Below, in pieces: positions 17,198-26,869 of a stretch of DNA of 64,000 bases. Numbering within the stretch: position 1 is the stretch's first letter; the number at the start of each line of letters is the position of its first letter. Location: contig NZ_JASKYM010000001.1 in NCBI RefSeq assembly GCF_030131845.1, forward strand, positions 682,001 through 746,000, read 5' to 3'. The notes beneath the pieces are model-generated. The model was not told where the DNA came from. It saw only the letters and a list, made by a program, of their open reading frames with translations, and made no database searches. A program made the position numbers and the translations under genes. The stretch comes from Romboutsia sedimentorum. Lineage in GTDB: Bacteria > Bacillota > Clostridia > Peptostreptococcales > Peptostreptococcaceae.

Positions 17198-18571
17198 ATG
17201 AATTTAATTGATATCTTAAATCAAGCTAACTCATTTATATGGGGACCACCATTACTAGCATTGCTAGTTGGTACTGGTATTTTATTTTCTTTTAAACTTG
17301 GATTCTTGCAAATTACCAAGCTTCCTCTAGCAGCAAAATTAATATTTAAATCTGATAATAATTGTAATGGAGATATTTCTAGTTTTTCAGCTTTATGTAC
17401 AGCTTTAGCTGCTACTGTTGGTACCGGAAATATTGTTGGTGTTGCTACTGCTATAAAAGTAGGAGGTCCTGGAGCACTATTTTGGATGTGGATTGCTGCA
17501 TTTTTCGGCATGGCTACAAAATATGCAGAAGGTGTACTTGCTATAAAATATAGAACTAAAGATGAGAATGGACAAGTTTCAGGTGGACCTATGTACTATA
17601 TATTAAACGGTTTGGGTAAAAAATATAAACCTTTAGCAATGTTCTTTGCTGTAAGTGGTATATTAGTAGCTTTACTTGGAATTGGTACATTTACTCAGGT
17701 CAACGCTATAACTGATTCTATTAATGGTAGTTTTGGTATTGATCCTAGATTAACTGGAATAGCTTTAACTTTATTGGTTGCCTTAGTTATCTTCGGAGGT
17801 ATTAAAAATATTTCAAAAGTTGCTACAACTATTGTGCCTTTTATGTCTTTTACTTATATATCAATATGCTTATTAATTCTTGTAAGTTTTGCAGATAAAA
17901 TACCTGCCACTTTTTTATTAATATTTAGTGGTGCTTTTAATCCAACTTCTGCCATGGGTGGTTTTTTAGGTGCTAGTGTTTCTATGGCTATTAGAAATGG
18001 TATTGCTCGTGGTGTATTTTCAAATGAATCAGGACTTGGTAGTGCACCTATTGCTGCAGCTGCAGCTAAGACTAATTGGCCTGCTCAGCAAGGTCTTGTT
18101 TCTATGACAGGTACTTTTATAGATAGTTTAATAATTTGTTCTCTTACTGGTTTTTCACTTATATTGTCTGGAGTATGGCAAGGAGATACAAATGGTGCTC
18201 TTATGGCTCAATCTGCTTTTGCAAGTGTGCTTCCTGTAGTTGGACCTCTGTTTTTAACTCTTATTTTAAGCTTATTTGCTTTTACTACTATACTTGGTTG
18301 GAGTTACTACGGTGAAAGATGTTTTGAATTCTTATTTGGAACTAAAGGAATAAATGGATATAGGGTGGTCTTTGTATCAATGGTACTTCTTGGTTCCTTC
18401 TTAAAGTTAGAGATGATCTGGATAATTGCAGATATTGTAAATGCTCTTATGGCTATACCTAATCTAATAGCTTTAATACTTCTTATGCCAGTGGTTGTTA
18501 GTGAAACTAATATTTATATGGACTATTTAAAATCTAATAAGGGTTCTAGTGTTTCTAAAGAGGTTATTTAG
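17198..18571 (+). CDS. sodium:alanine/glycine symporter (AGCS family)
   Basis: Na+-coupled importer of small neutral amino acids in the cytoplasmic membrane. The 457-residue chain has about 11 hydrophobic segments and the AGCS signatures AATVGTGNIVGVA near residue 75, GGPMYY near 135, and FSNESGLGSAPIAAAAAKT near 280. AAGGGG lies 6-8 nt before the ATG. The tandem glycine riboswitch upstream points to glycine as a main substrate or signal. Also named AlsT, DagA or AgcS in other species; I leave the symbol blank because the substrate is not proven. Confidence 0.94.
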   Translation: MNLIDILNQANSFIWGPPLLALLVGTGILFSFKLGFLQITKLPLAAKLIFKSDNNCNGDISSFSALCTALAATVGTGNIVGVATAIKVGGPGALFWMWIAAFFGMATKYAEGVLAIKYRTKDENGQVSGGPMYYILNGLGKKYKPLAMFFAVSGILVALLGIGTFTQVNAITDSINGSFGIDPRLTGIALTLLVALVIFGGIKNISKVATTIVPFMSFTYISICLLILVSFADKIPATFLLIFSGAFNPTSAMGGFLGASVSMAIRNGIARGVFSNESGLGSAPIAAAAAKTNWPAQQGLVSMTGTFIDSLIICSLTGFSLILSGVWQGDTNGALMAQSAFASVLPVVGPLFLTLILSLFAFTTILGWSYYGERCFEFLFGTKGINGYRVVFVSMVLLGSFLKLEMIWIIADIVNALMAIPNLIALILLMPVVVSETNIYMDYLKSNKGSSVSKEVI

Positions 18572-18590
18572 TAAACTATGTTTTTTAATA

Positions 18591-18633
18591 ACAAAAAGGA
18601 TTTATCTTATAATTTCTGATAAATCCTTTTTGT
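18591..18633. terminator. bidirectional terminator between symporter and mprF
   Basis: A 16-bp perfect stem (18591-18606 with 18618-18633) with A-run and T-run on either side, between two convergent genes. Confidence 0.9.
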
Positions 18634-18656
18634 TCTTATCTGCTATTCAACAAATT

Positions 18657-21188
18657 TTATATATTTTCTTTTGAAAGCAATAGTATTACTTGTGTCATAG
18701 TTATTACCAGAGATGTTCTTTTTCTATATGCCATATATCTTCCGTCCCAAGATTCACAGTACTTTTCTTTAAATTTCTTTAATCCTTTAAATGAATAGAA
18801 ATTTTGCCCATGTAAATATACTTGGAATGCTATTTTTTCTCTTAAGAATGAATATTTTGATCTACCTACATTAGATAAAGGTGCAAGACCCATATTAAAT
18901 CTAGAGTACCCATTTTCCCTACCCCATTCAAATAAACTTACAAACATAAAGTCCATTATTCCATTACAAGCACTATGTGAAAACCTCATTAAATCAATTG
19001 ATAATGTTTTATTATCATCATACATCGGCATGATATTTGTAAATCCTTTTATCTCACCATCACTGTTTTTAACTACCGCAATAGGCTCACGGCTTAAGTA
19101 ATCTATATCAAAGAATCCTATTGAGAATCCTTTTTCTTTTCTACCACCTAGCCATTCATCTGATACACTTTTTATGTCTCTAATAAATTTATCACTAAAT
19201 GGAGGTTTAACAATTTCAAAGATGTATTCTTCTTTTTCTACCCTTGAAAGTGCATTTCTTACACTTTTCATTTTTCTTCCTTGAAGTGTAAATTCTTTTA
19301 AGTTAACCGCTGCTTCTTCACCCAATTTCATGAATTCATATCCAGTTTCATGAAGATATGGAATTAGCGTTTTATCTATTGAACAAAATACTGGAGTATA
19401 TCCATATTTATCTCCTAAATCATATAATTCTTGTATTGAATCAAATATCTTTTCTTTATTTCCTACTGGATTTCCTAATATAACAATCTTATTAGCATAA
19501 ATTTGATACTGCATAAAAACATCTTTGTCCTTATTAAAATAAACAAATTTATCATCTAAATAAACAAAATGTATAACAGAATTCCCTTCAAATTTATTTA
19601 AAACTAAATTTACATCTTCCTCACAATCACTTAATTTAACTCTAGGAAAATCATTTTTTCTATTCTTATAATATAAAATACCTAAAAATAGTAATGATAC
19701 TATAAATCCTACTGCACTAATTAACAACATACTATTTCCATAATTTTTAATGTGCTGTATTTTATAGTTAGTTAATGGTATTTTTCCTATTATCCCATGT
19801 AAATTAACATATACTGTGTATAAATATAATATTTGAAAAGAAAACAGTATTAAAATATCTTGGAAAAATATTCCCCATCTCATTACAAAATTTTCTCTAT
19901 AATATTGTTTTTTACTAATCCAAAGTAAAGTACCTACACCTATTAGATATATGGTTCTACTATAGTCTACATCACCTATAAAAGTAACTAAGATTGCCAA
20001 TGTAACTAAACCTAGTGTTAATTTATATATTTTTTTAGATTTATAAATTAACAATCTAGATATAGCAATTAATAAAAACCCTACTATTATTCCGACTTTG
20101 TCCACTGGGTGCATTATGGATAAATAATATGCTTTTTTGACAATTTCTATTTTATCTACTACATCCGGAATTGCTTCATTTATTAATAAAATAACGCCTG
20201 ATAAAAATACTAAAATTATTATTCCTATATGCGCTGCTTTTGATAAAGCAGTTGTTATTATGTCAGCAATATCTTCATCTATTTTCAGCCACATTTCATG
20301 TGCATACAATAAAAGGCCTATTATAAGTGGTATTAAGTAATATGATGCTCTATATAAAAATATAGCTAGCAATACTTTTTCTGAAGGTACATCAAAAGCT
20401 CTAAGACCTATTATCAAACTTAAATCAAATGAACCAATCCCACCTGGAGACATACTTACAATAGCTACAAGAATAGCTATAATAAATATAGGTATAAATT
20501 CAAAAATTTCTATTTTTACATCTAATATAATTAATATCCCGTAAACTAAGACTAAAGTACTTATCCACTCTGCAGTTGATATAAGTATTATTTTAACAGC
20601 ATCTTTAACAGCTACTTTTTCTACATCTACACCTTTTATATATTTATAAATTAAATATACTGTTAAAACAGGTATGTATAAACTTATTAAAATTGTTACT
20701 ACATTTATAAGGCTATTAAATTTCAAATCACTAAGATTAGTTAATACATAGCCCAAACAAACTATTGAAAAACCTGTAAAGTTTAAAGCTACAATTTTAG
20801 ATATTTCTTTAATTAAAACTTTATTATCTTTTACATGTTCTTTATAAAAATTATTTTTTAATCCAATAGCAGTACTTCCTCCAAAACCAGCTACACTTGC
20901 TATTGAACTAGCTATCCATGAAAACTTATATAATTTTTTATTGTCTAAATCTATTCCTGCCCTCTTTTTTAATACAAAGTCATACAGACTAAGTGGCAAA
21001 TATGATATAATTCCTAAGCCTATTATTATGCAAATATTTATTATAGTTAATTTATCTGCATAAGTTTTAAATGTCTTAAGATCAAAAGAGGTAATTACCC
21101 CTATAGACTCTTTTATTACTATAAAAAATATAAATAATGCAAATAAAATTTTACATGTCTTTGTAATTTTATCTTTATTTAATTTCAT
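18657..21188 (-). CDS. mprF: MprF: phosphatidylglycerol aminoacyltransferase and flippase
   Basis: Transfers lysine (or alanine) from tRNA to phosphatidylglycerol and flips the product outward, lowering the negative surface charge and resistance to cationic peptides. The 843-residue protein has 13-14 membrane helices; the N-terminal half is the flippase (SMSPGGIGSFDL motif near residue 250), and the C-terminal ~300 residues are the cytosolic DUF2156 synthetase domain (KMKSVRNALSRVEKE, GFTNIMPMYD, SIDLMRF). The ATG at 21188 is preferred to an upstream frame start at 21215 because AGGGAG is placed for it. It is monocistronic. Confidence 0.92.
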   Translation of the reverse strand: MKLNKDKITKTCKILFALFIFFIVIKESIGVITSFDLKTFKTYADKLTIINICIIIGLGIISYLPLSLYDFVLKKRAGIDLDNKKLYKFSWIASSIASVAGFGGSTAIGLKNNFYKEHVKDNKVLIKEISKIVALNFTGFSIVCLGYVLTNLSDLKFNSLINVVTILISLYIPVLTVYLIYKYIKGVDVEKVAVKDAVKIILISTAEWISTLVLVYGILIILDVKIEIFEFIPIFIIAILVAIVSMSPGGIGSFDLSLIIGLRAFDVPSEKVLLAIFLYRASYYLIPLIIGLLLYAHEMWLKIDEDIADIITTALSKAAHIGIIILVFLSGVILLINEAIPDVVDKIEIVKKAYYLSIMHPVDKVGIIVGFLLIAISRLLIYKSKKIYKLTLGLVTLAILVTFIGDVDYSRTIYLIGVGTLLWISKKQYYRENFVMRWGIFFQDILILFSFQILYLYTVYVNLHGIIGKIPLTNYKIQHIKNYGNSMLLISAVGFIVSLLFLGILYYKNRKNDFPRVKLSDCEEDVNLVLNKFEGNSVIHFVYLDDKFVYFNKDKDVFMQYQIYANKIVILGNPVGNKEKIFDSIQELYDLGDKYGYTPVFCSIDKTLIPYLHETGYEFMKLGEEAAVNLKEFTLQGRKMKSVRNALSRVEKEEYIFEIVKPPFSDKFIRDIKSVSDEWLGGRKEKGFSIGFFDIDYLSREPIAVVKNSDGEIKGFTNIMPMYDDNKTLSIDLMRFSHSACNGIMDFMFVSLFEWGRENGYSRFNMGLAPLSNVGRSKYSFLREKIAFQVYLHGQNFYSFKGLKKFKEKYCESWDGRYMAYRKRTSLVITMTQVILLLSKENI

Positions 21189-21553
21189 AATATTATTCTC
21201 CCTATTTTGTGTCATTATTTTTTGCTTTTTTTAGCAACATATCCTTATTTTATCATATATTATTTATTTAGTTTCTTACATTTTCTTAATATTTCTATGC
21301 AAAACGTTTTTTATAAGCTTTTTAATGTTCTTTTATATAGTATAAATAATTTTATATTTTTTCTTTAAAAATAATTTTTCTTTAATAGTTATGTGTAATA
21401 TCAATACTTAATATGTAACTATTTATATCAATAATTAAATACAACACAAACACAATCATAAGGAGTTAGTCATAATAAGTTATATATATTTTAATGTAGA
21501 AAAAAGATAAGGTATATTAGAATTCTTTAATATTAAAAATAATATTTTATACT
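21189..21553. other. intergenic stretch, no gene seen
   Basis: Very AT-rich, no open frame with a ribosome-binding site. It presumably holds the mprF promoter, but no confident -35/-10 pair could be chosen. Confidence 0.5.
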
Positions 21554-21604
21554 AAAAAAAGATGTAGCTAAATTTATATAAAATAATTTATCTACATCTT
21601 TTTT
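21554..21604 (-). terminator. terminator of the thiamin salvage operon
   Basis: A long hairpin pairing AAAAAAGATGTAG with CTACATCTTTTTT, extended by partly paired AT-rich sequence, with a T run on the minus strand after thiT. Confidence 0.85.
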
Positions 21605-21608
21605 AAAT

Positions 21609-22208
21609 TTAATTATGTCCTAATTTAGCAACTTTTATAAATTTTTCCATAGGTATTAATGCCATAAGAATTGCAGTTAATACAGATTCTACACCTGCAC
21701 TTGAGAAGTTATATACAATTGAGTATAGTAAAGGGTTCATGCCTGGTGGTGCATACATTCCAAAGAATACATATCCAGATATAGTACTTACAATAGTTCC
21801 CATTATTCCTGCAAATAAACAACCTAAAATAATTTTACTTTTTTTATCATTTCCAAAACTTCCCGCTAAACCTAAAGCCATCTGAGCCAATATATAATCA
21901 AGTATAAATTGTATCGGGTGCATTATAACACCACCATTTAAAAGCTTTAGTACTCCAAATATTAATCCAGCGGTAAGACCTGGACCTCTTCCGTATATTA
22001 ATGCTACCATCATAATTGGCAATGTAGAGAATAATGTAATTCCTCCTCCTTGAGGGTAACTTATGAACTTAATCATGTATAGTACATAAGCTATTGCAAC
22101 CATTACAGATATTGTAATCATAACTTTAGTCGTAAGCTTAGTCTTTTTCATTTCTAAAGCATAAAGCCCTAACAATATAACACTTATTATTGATATTGAT
22201 ATAATCAT
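21609..22208 (-). CDS. thiT: ThiT, thiamin-specific S component of an ECF transporter
   Basis: Membrane substrate-binding subunit for thiamin uptake, working with a shared EcfA-EcfT module. About 199 residues and six hydrophobic segments, with the ThiT-type segment PQGGGITLFSTLPIMM and a GRGPGLTAG turn. The frame is open back to a TTG at 22250, inside tenA, but AGGAG is placed for the ATG at 22208. It is the last gene of thiM-tenA-thiT behind a TPP riboswitch. Confidence 0.9.
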   Translation of the reverse strand: MIISISIISVILLGLYALEMKKTKLTTKVMITISVMVAIAYVLYMIKFISYPQGGGITLFSTLPIMMVALIYGRGPGLTAGLIFGVLKLLNGGVIMHPIQFILDYILAQMALGLAGSFGNDKKSKIILGCLFAGIMGTIVSTISGYVFFGMYAPPGMNPLLYSIVYNFSSAGVESVLTAILMALIPMEKFIKVAKLGHN

Positions 22209-22222
22209 ATTTTTACTCCTAC

Positions 22223-22882
22223 TTATATAGTTTTGTAAGCCATATGCCAAAATTCCATTTCATATAAACTTGCTTTTACAAATATTTCTGTTAATTTATT
22301 TTTTTCTTTTTCAGTTATATTTTTACATGCTATATCAACATACTCTATCCATTCTTTTGTAAATTTATAAAACTCTTCATCACAATACATTTCAATCCAC
22401 TCTTTATAATAATTATTTTCCAACCTATCATTATATTGTTCTTTTAAGTGTTTACCTATATAGTAATAACTCCACGTACATGGAAGGGTACACATTGCTA
22501 TCTCATTTAAACTTCCGGTTAAAGATATTGCCTGCATGTAGCTTGTGTAGCTATTTGTTACAAGATGATAATCAAGATTTTCTGCATCCTTTACCAAAAT
22601 TCCTAATTTTTCCATATATTGTAGATGTATCGCTGTTTCATTTTCCATAGTTCCTTTTATAGAATTATAGAAAAATTTCATTTCATCCATAGTTTCTGCT
22701 TTTACAACTCCCATAGAAAATACCTTTGCAAATTCCTTTAAGTATAAATAATCTTGCACTAAATAATCTTTAAATTTATCCTTAGGTAAAGTTCCTTCCC
22801 CTATTTCAACTATAAATGGATGCTTTAAATAGCCTTGCCATATATCTTTACTTGCCTCAAATAAATAATCTGTAAATTTCAT
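22223..22882 (-). CDS. tenA: TenA, aminopyrimidine aminohydrolase (thiaminase II)
   Basis: Salvages degraded thiamin by hydrolysing aminomethyl-pyrimidine to hydroxymethyl-pyrimidine. The 219-residue all-helical protein has Asp44 (VQDYLY), the active-site Cys135 (CTLPCTWSYYYIG) at the same number as in Bacillus TenA, and acidic residues near 208 in the last helix. GAGGAG lies about 10 nt before the ATG. Middle gene of the thiamin operon. Confidence 0.93.
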   Translation of the reverse strand: MKFTDYLFEASKDIWQGYLKHPFIVEIGEGTLPKDKFKDYLVQDYLYLKEFAKVFSMGVVKAETMDEMKFFYNSIKGTMENETAIHLQYMEKLGILVKDAENLDYHLVTNSYTSYMQAISLTGSLNEIAMCTLPCTWSYYYIGKHLKEQYNDRLENNYYKEWIEMYCDEEFYKFTKEWIEYVDIACKNITEKEKNKLTEIFVKASLYEMEFWHMAYKTI

Positions 22883-22954
22883 ATTCCAAATCTCCTCATT
22901 AAATAAAATTTTAATATTTTAGTAGTAAAATTATTTAAGTAAAACTTAAATAAT

Positions 22955-23758
22955 TTATACGATTGATAATTCCTTTATCATTTCTAATTTTGCATATTTA
23001 TTTAACTTGTTCTCATCTAAGCTATATACCTCATCCATTAAATTAACTTTAAACGTTCCGATTTTAGGATTATTAACATTTGCTAATTCACCACTCAAAG
23101 ACATTGTAAGCATCCCCATAGTTGCACCTTCTATCGTTTTTTCACTACAAGCTATATAACTCCCTATTAAACTAGCGCTCATACAACCTGTTCCCGTTAT
23201 ACTTTTTAGTTTTGAAGTCCCATTATTTATTTTATAAACTATATCTCCATCAGTTACTATGTCAGTTTTTCCAGTAGCTACTACTACACATTCTAGCTTC
23301 TTAGCAACTTTTTTTATTATTTCACTTGCATCGTCATCGTCATCAAAAGAATCTACACCTTTTCCTTTTACATCAAATCCACCAATAAACTTAATCTCAG
23401 CTATATTTCCTTTTACTACATCAAATTTAACTTCATTTAAAAGTTTATTTGTAAGTTCTGTTCTTGCTTTAGTTGCAAATACTCCTACTGGATCTAGTAT
23501 TACAGGTTTCTTATATTTATTTGCAGATTTACCTGCTATTAAATATAAATTTAATAGTTCTGAATTCATAGTCCCTATATTTATGACAACAGAACTTGCA
23601 ATACTAACAATATCTTCAACTTCCTCGTATGAAAAACTCATTAAAGGACTTGCACCTACAGCTAATGTAATGTTTGCACAGTCATTTATCGTTACATTAT
23701 TTGTATAATGAAGTACAAGTGGATTTAATTCTTTTACCTTTTTTATTAATTTAAACAT
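22955..23758 (-). CDS. thiM: hydroxyethylthiazole kinase
   Basis: Phosphorylates the thiazole half of thiamin for salvage. The 267-residue ribokinase-like protein has HYTNNVTINDCAN near the N-terminus, VILDPVGV in the middle and the SITGTGCMSAS anion-hole/catalytic loop. The ATG at 23758 follows AGGGGGA; the longer open frame to 23845 runs into the terminator of the riboswitch and is not used. First gene of the TPP-controlled operon. Confidence 0.94.
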   Translation of the reverse strand: MFKLIKKVKELNPLVLHYTNNVTINDCANITLAVGASPLMSFSYEEVEDIVSIASSVVINIGTMNSELLNLYLIAGKSANKYKKPVILDPVGVFATKARTELTNKLLNEVKFDVVKGNIAEIKFIGGFDVKGKGVDSFDDDDDASEIIKKVAKKLECVVVATGKTDIVTDGDIVYKINNGTSKLKSITGTGCMSASLIGSYIACSEKTIEGATMGMLTMSLSGELANVNNPKIGTFKVNLMDEVYSLDENKLNKYAKLEMIKELSIV

Positions 23759-23794
23759 CTCTATTCCCCCTAATAATCTTTTATTTATATAAAA

Positions 23795-23822
23795 AAAGCT
23801 ATACCTAATTAGGTATAGCTTT
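23795..23822 (-). terminator. TPP riboswitch terminator
   Basis: A 12-bp stem AAAGCTATACCT / AGGTATAGCTTT and T7 on the minus strand, between the TPP aptamer and thiM. It gives ligand-dependent premature termination. Confidence 0.9.
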
Positions 23823-23880
23823 CTATTTACATAGCTAAAATTCAAATATTGTTATATTCATATTCTAAGTTTATATAAAA

Positions 23881-23955
23881 GCTTTCCTACGCTGGCATTA
23901 TCCAGATCAAGTATAAGGGTCAGTCTATCCTCTCAGCCAATTGGCTCCCCTAGCT
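23881..23955 (-). promoter_or_regulatory. TPP riboswitch (thi box)
   Basis: On the minus strand it reads GCTAGGGGAGCC, GGCTGAGAGGATAG, ACCCTTATACTTGATCTGG, ATAATGCCAGCGTAGGAAAGC. All conserved thi-box elements are present, including CTGAGA and CTTGATCTGG. It controls thiM-tenA-thiT, most likely switching it off when thiamin pyrophosphate is plentiful. Confidence 0.97.
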
Positions 23956-24030
23956 TATTTTTATTTTATTTTATTTTATACTTTCATTATAATACTTTAA
24001 TCTCTATTGTCAACTAAAAAACGCCAAAAT

Positions 24031-24078
24031 AAAAGACAATAAATTTAATAGTTATAACTATCAAATCTAATGTCTTTT
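24031..24078 (-). terminator. intrinsic terminator
   Basis: A ~23-bp stem with a few mismatches or G-U pairs (24031-24053 with 24056-24078), followed by TTTTATTTT on the minus strand. Confidence 0.7.
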
Positions 24079-24340
24079 ACCAAAGCATCTTAAACAATTA
24101 GCTTTTACCTCTTATTCGATTTATTAAATAACATTTACTACCTAGCATTTAGTTACCTATTGGCAATTAACCTTATAAGCTAGCAGACATAAATTAAAAT
24201 GAGGTTATCTTAATTTAGATAAGTTATCTAATACGATATCAATAGATATCTAATCACCTAAACACCCAATAGATACTAGTAAAAGGTTAGGTTATAGCCT
24301 AGCTTTTATCTAGTGCATTTAGATACAAAATTAATCTTAA
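24079..24340 (-). other. non-coding stretch with many inverted repeats; candidate structured RNA
   Basis: No open frame of note on either strand. The composition is less A/T-run dominated than other gaps here, and several hairpins are visible: AAAAG-G-TTAGG / CCTAG-CTTTT near 24281-24307, TTAGATA / TATCTAA near 24215, and repeated GATATC and TAGATA words. On the minus strand it ends in a terminator (24031-24078). It may be an independent small RNA or a long 3' UTR of the IscA-like gene. No known RNA family was recognised. Confidence 0.35.
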
Positions 24341-24425
24341 TTAACTTTGTAATAATATATTAACCATTTTTATTGTTTTAATTCATAATTTATATAATTT
24401 TTTATATTAATTTAATTTACAATTT

Positions 24426-24722
24426 TTAATACTGATAAAATCCAAAATCTGCATCTACTGAAAACTTATCTCTACTTAATAAGCCTCCATATGATATTAC
24501 TAAACTATAAAGTTGATCTGCTAAATTTCTGCTTATTACTACTTTGTATCCATCAACTTCATATATTTCATCATTTTCTGTTATTTCATCTAATTCAATA
24601 TCAAGTTTTGCATCATCATGCATAGTTATACATCTTGTACGTACTCTTATGTTTTTATGTTCACTATTTTGCATTAACTTTTCAAGTTCTGGTTTTGCGC
24701 TTTGTGTTATAAGTATATCCAT
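24426..24722 (-). CDS. IscA/HesB-fold protein lacking the cysteine triad
   Basis: A 98-residue protein starting MDILITQSAKPELEKLM, the normal opening of the IscA/SufA fold (beta-beta then an amphipathic helix), with matching later strands (VVISRNLADQLYSLVISYGG). Classical A-type Fe-S carriers hold clusters with one middle and two C-terminal Cys; here only one Cys (near residue 31, TRCITM) is present and the C-terminal CGCG motif is absent. It is therefore probably not a conventional Fe-S carrier. TAGGAG precedes the ATG. Confidence 0.7.
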   Translation of the reverse strand: MDILITQSAKPELEKLMQNSEHKNIRVRTRCITMHDDAKLDIELDEITENDEIYEVDGYKVVISRNLADQLYSLVISYGGLLSRDKFSVDADFGFYQY

Positions 24723-24851
24723 AATTTTCTCCTATGTAATTATTTAACTTTTATATTTTTACTAGGTATAATACCCAATTGTCCCAAATATAACACATAT
24801 TTATATAGGTGTAAAGTATCTTAAAATGCTTTTATTTCTATATTAGAATAC

Positions 24852-25346
24852 TTATTTTCTTTTCTTTTTGTATATTATATATCCCAAAACCAATACTATT
24901 ATTGATGATATTGTCGATATGAAAACTTTATATTTTGGAAATATATTATTCAAAGTTTCACCCTTTTTAATTATTTCAACTTTGTTTGAATGTATATCCA
25001 TATCTCCGCCATGTTCTTTACAAGCCCTATTAAACTGCCCCGTTACTTTTATACTATCGCCCTTCTTGTTATAGCCTCCATAAGCTTCAACTTTTTTTGC
25101 ATCTTCACTATTCATATAAATTCCCATTGCACTAGTTTTATCATTTATGTTTATCCAAGTATAATTATTTCTACTTAATGGTTCTCCAATAGCTTCACCT
25201 TTTACAACTATTTGTTTTTTATCAAAGTTTTTTCCATTTTCAATTAAATTATTCAAACTAGATTCTTGTGCATTAATTTTTATAGGTACTATTAAAAATG
25301 CAAAAATAGTTACTCTTAATAAATTCCTTCTTATTTTCTCATACAT
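24852..25346 (-). CDS. exported, membrane-anchored OB-fold-like protein
   Basis: A 164-residue protein with an N-terminal signal sequence (basic MYEKIRRN, then hydrophobic, cleavage likely after INA), an exported domain of ~110 residues with short beta strands (IVVKGEAIGEP, TWININDKTSAMGIYM, GDSIKVTGQFN) typical of a small OB fold, and a C-terminal membrane helix followed by KKKRK. Its start overlaps the last 16 bases of trkH, suggesting translational coupling. The role is unknown; a link to the K+ transporter is inferred only from position. Confidence 0.6.
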   Translation of the reverse strand: MYEKIRRNLLRVTIFAFLIVPIKINAQESSLNNLIENGKNFDKKQIVVKGEAIGEPLSRNNYTWININDKTSAMGIYMNSEDAKKVEAYGGYNKKGDSIKVTGQFNRACKEHGGDMDIHSNKVEIIKKGETLNNIFPKYKVFISTISSIIVLVLGYIIYKKKRK

Positions 25347-26857
25347 ACTTTTTTTATACCCCCAATAGTAAATCCTACTAAAGCAAATACTGATATAAAT
25401 TCTAATCTACCTAAATACATTGCTATTATATAAAATACCTTTAGTACTTGTGGCATTGTAACAGATGTTATTCCTATTGATAATCCAACATTTCCAGTTA
25501 CAGATGCTGATTCAAATGCTGAATCCAAAATTGGATAATCATAGTAACAACCTATCATTGTGCCTATCACAAACAATATAATATATAAAAGTATTATTAA
25601 TGCACTAGATTTTACTATATCACTATCTAGCACATGATCTTTTAGATTATGAAATTTAAACACCTTTACTCTTCGCTCAGATATCAATGATTTTTTAATT
25701 TCTGCTATAAATCCTTTAAATACAATACCTATTCTAAGAGCTTTAAATCCACCTGCTGTTGAACAAGCACAACCTCCAAGCAACATTGCTATTATCATTA
25801 TTAAATTAGCAAAATTCCCCCATTCTAATGAAAATTGTCTTGCATAGAGATTCATAAATCCAGTTGTAGTATGAGCAGATATCAATCCGTAAACACCTTT
25901 TCTAAAAATTGATAACGCATCTGGATATACACTAAGTTTTGTTAATCCTTTTATTATAAAAAATGATGTAATCATTATTGTTATAAAAAAGCTTTGTATT
26001 TCTATATTTTTATAAATTTCTTTTTTATTTCCTTTCCATACAGAATAATGGAATCCAAAGTTTAATGCTCCTAATATACAAAATATTATTGTAACTATTT
26101 CATATGAAAAACTATGATAGTAAAGCATATTTTGACTCATTGGAGAAAATCCACCCGTACTCCATGCTGATGCAAATACACAAACCGCGTGATATAGGGA
26201 ACTTAGTGGCTTTAATCCTATATACATTCCGTTTAACCAAAATATAAAGGTTCCTAATAAAAAATATAACAAACTTATTTGCCAAATTAATCTTGTTGTG
26301 TGTTTTACATTCGGAACGAGTTCAACATCTTTTCCTTCTCCAACGTACATCTTATATGCACCTTGAGTTTTTGCTGATAAAAACGTTAATGCTAGTACAA
26401 CCATGCCTTGTCCACCGACAAATGTTAAGATATGTCTCCATATATTTAAACTTCTACTTACATGATCTAAATCTTGTAATAAAAATACACCTGTAGTTGT
26501 AAATCCACTCATTACATCAAAGCAAGCATCTACAAATGACATCATATGGCTACTTAAATAATATGGTATCGCACATAAAATCATAAGTAAAATCCATGAT
26601 AACGATGCTATTATTAATCCATGTTTCCACTCCATATACAATTTATCTTTATTTACATTACCTAGTATCATTAATGTAAATCCTATTATTAAAGATATAT
26701 TCATACTTATGAGAAAATCTAATAGCGGTTCATATTCTTTTGTAAACAAAGCTATTACTATAGGTATTAACATAAGTAGCGCAGTCCCTATAACAATGTA
26801 TCCAGTATAATAGCTTATTACTTTTAAATCATCTATATTTCTTTTAGCTGTTTTCAT
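25331..26857 (-). CDS. trkH: TrkH/KtrB-family potassium uptake protein
   Basis: Channel-like K+ translocating subunit. The 508-residue protein shows the repeated M1-P-M2 architecture with selectivity-loop segments such as SGFTTTGVFLL, SAWSTGGFSP, SAHTTTGFMN and SVTGNVGLSIG, each carrying the key filter glycine. AGGTGGGG lies before the ATG. It follows two TrkA-type regulatory genes and a 32-codon membrane peptide in one operon. KtrB is the alternative name; the length (508) is nearer TrkH. Confidence 0.93.
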   Translation of the reverse strand: MKTAKRNIDDLKVISYYTGYIVIGTALLMLIPIVIALFTKEYEPLLDFLISMNISLIIGFTLMILGNVNKDKLYMEWKHGLIIASLSWILLMILCAIPYYLSSHMMSFVDACFDVMSGFTTTGVFLLQDLDHVSRSLNIWRHILTFVGGQGMVVLALTFLSAKTQGAYKMYVGEGKDVELVPNVKHTTRLIWQISLLYFLLGTFIFWLNGMYIGLKPLSSLYHAVCVFASAWSTGGFSPMSQNMLYYHSFSYEIVTIIFCILGALNFGFHYSVWKGNKKEIYKNIEIQSFFITIMITSFFIIKGLTKLSVYPDALSIFRKGVYGLISAHTTTGFMNLYARQFSLEWGNFANLIMIIAMLLGGCACSTAGGFKALRIGIVFKGFIAEIKKSLISERRVKVFKFHNLKDHVLDSDIVKSSALIILLYIILFVIGTMIGCYYDYPILDSAFESASVTGNVGLSIGITSVTMPQVLKVFYIIAMYLGRLEFISVFALVGFTIGGIKKVCMRK

Positions 26858-26869
26858 AATTTACCCCAC

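Noticed and set aside
24079-24340. CRISPR array
   Set aside because: Repeated words are 6-8 nt and irregularly spaced; there is no constant repeat or spacer length and no cas genes.
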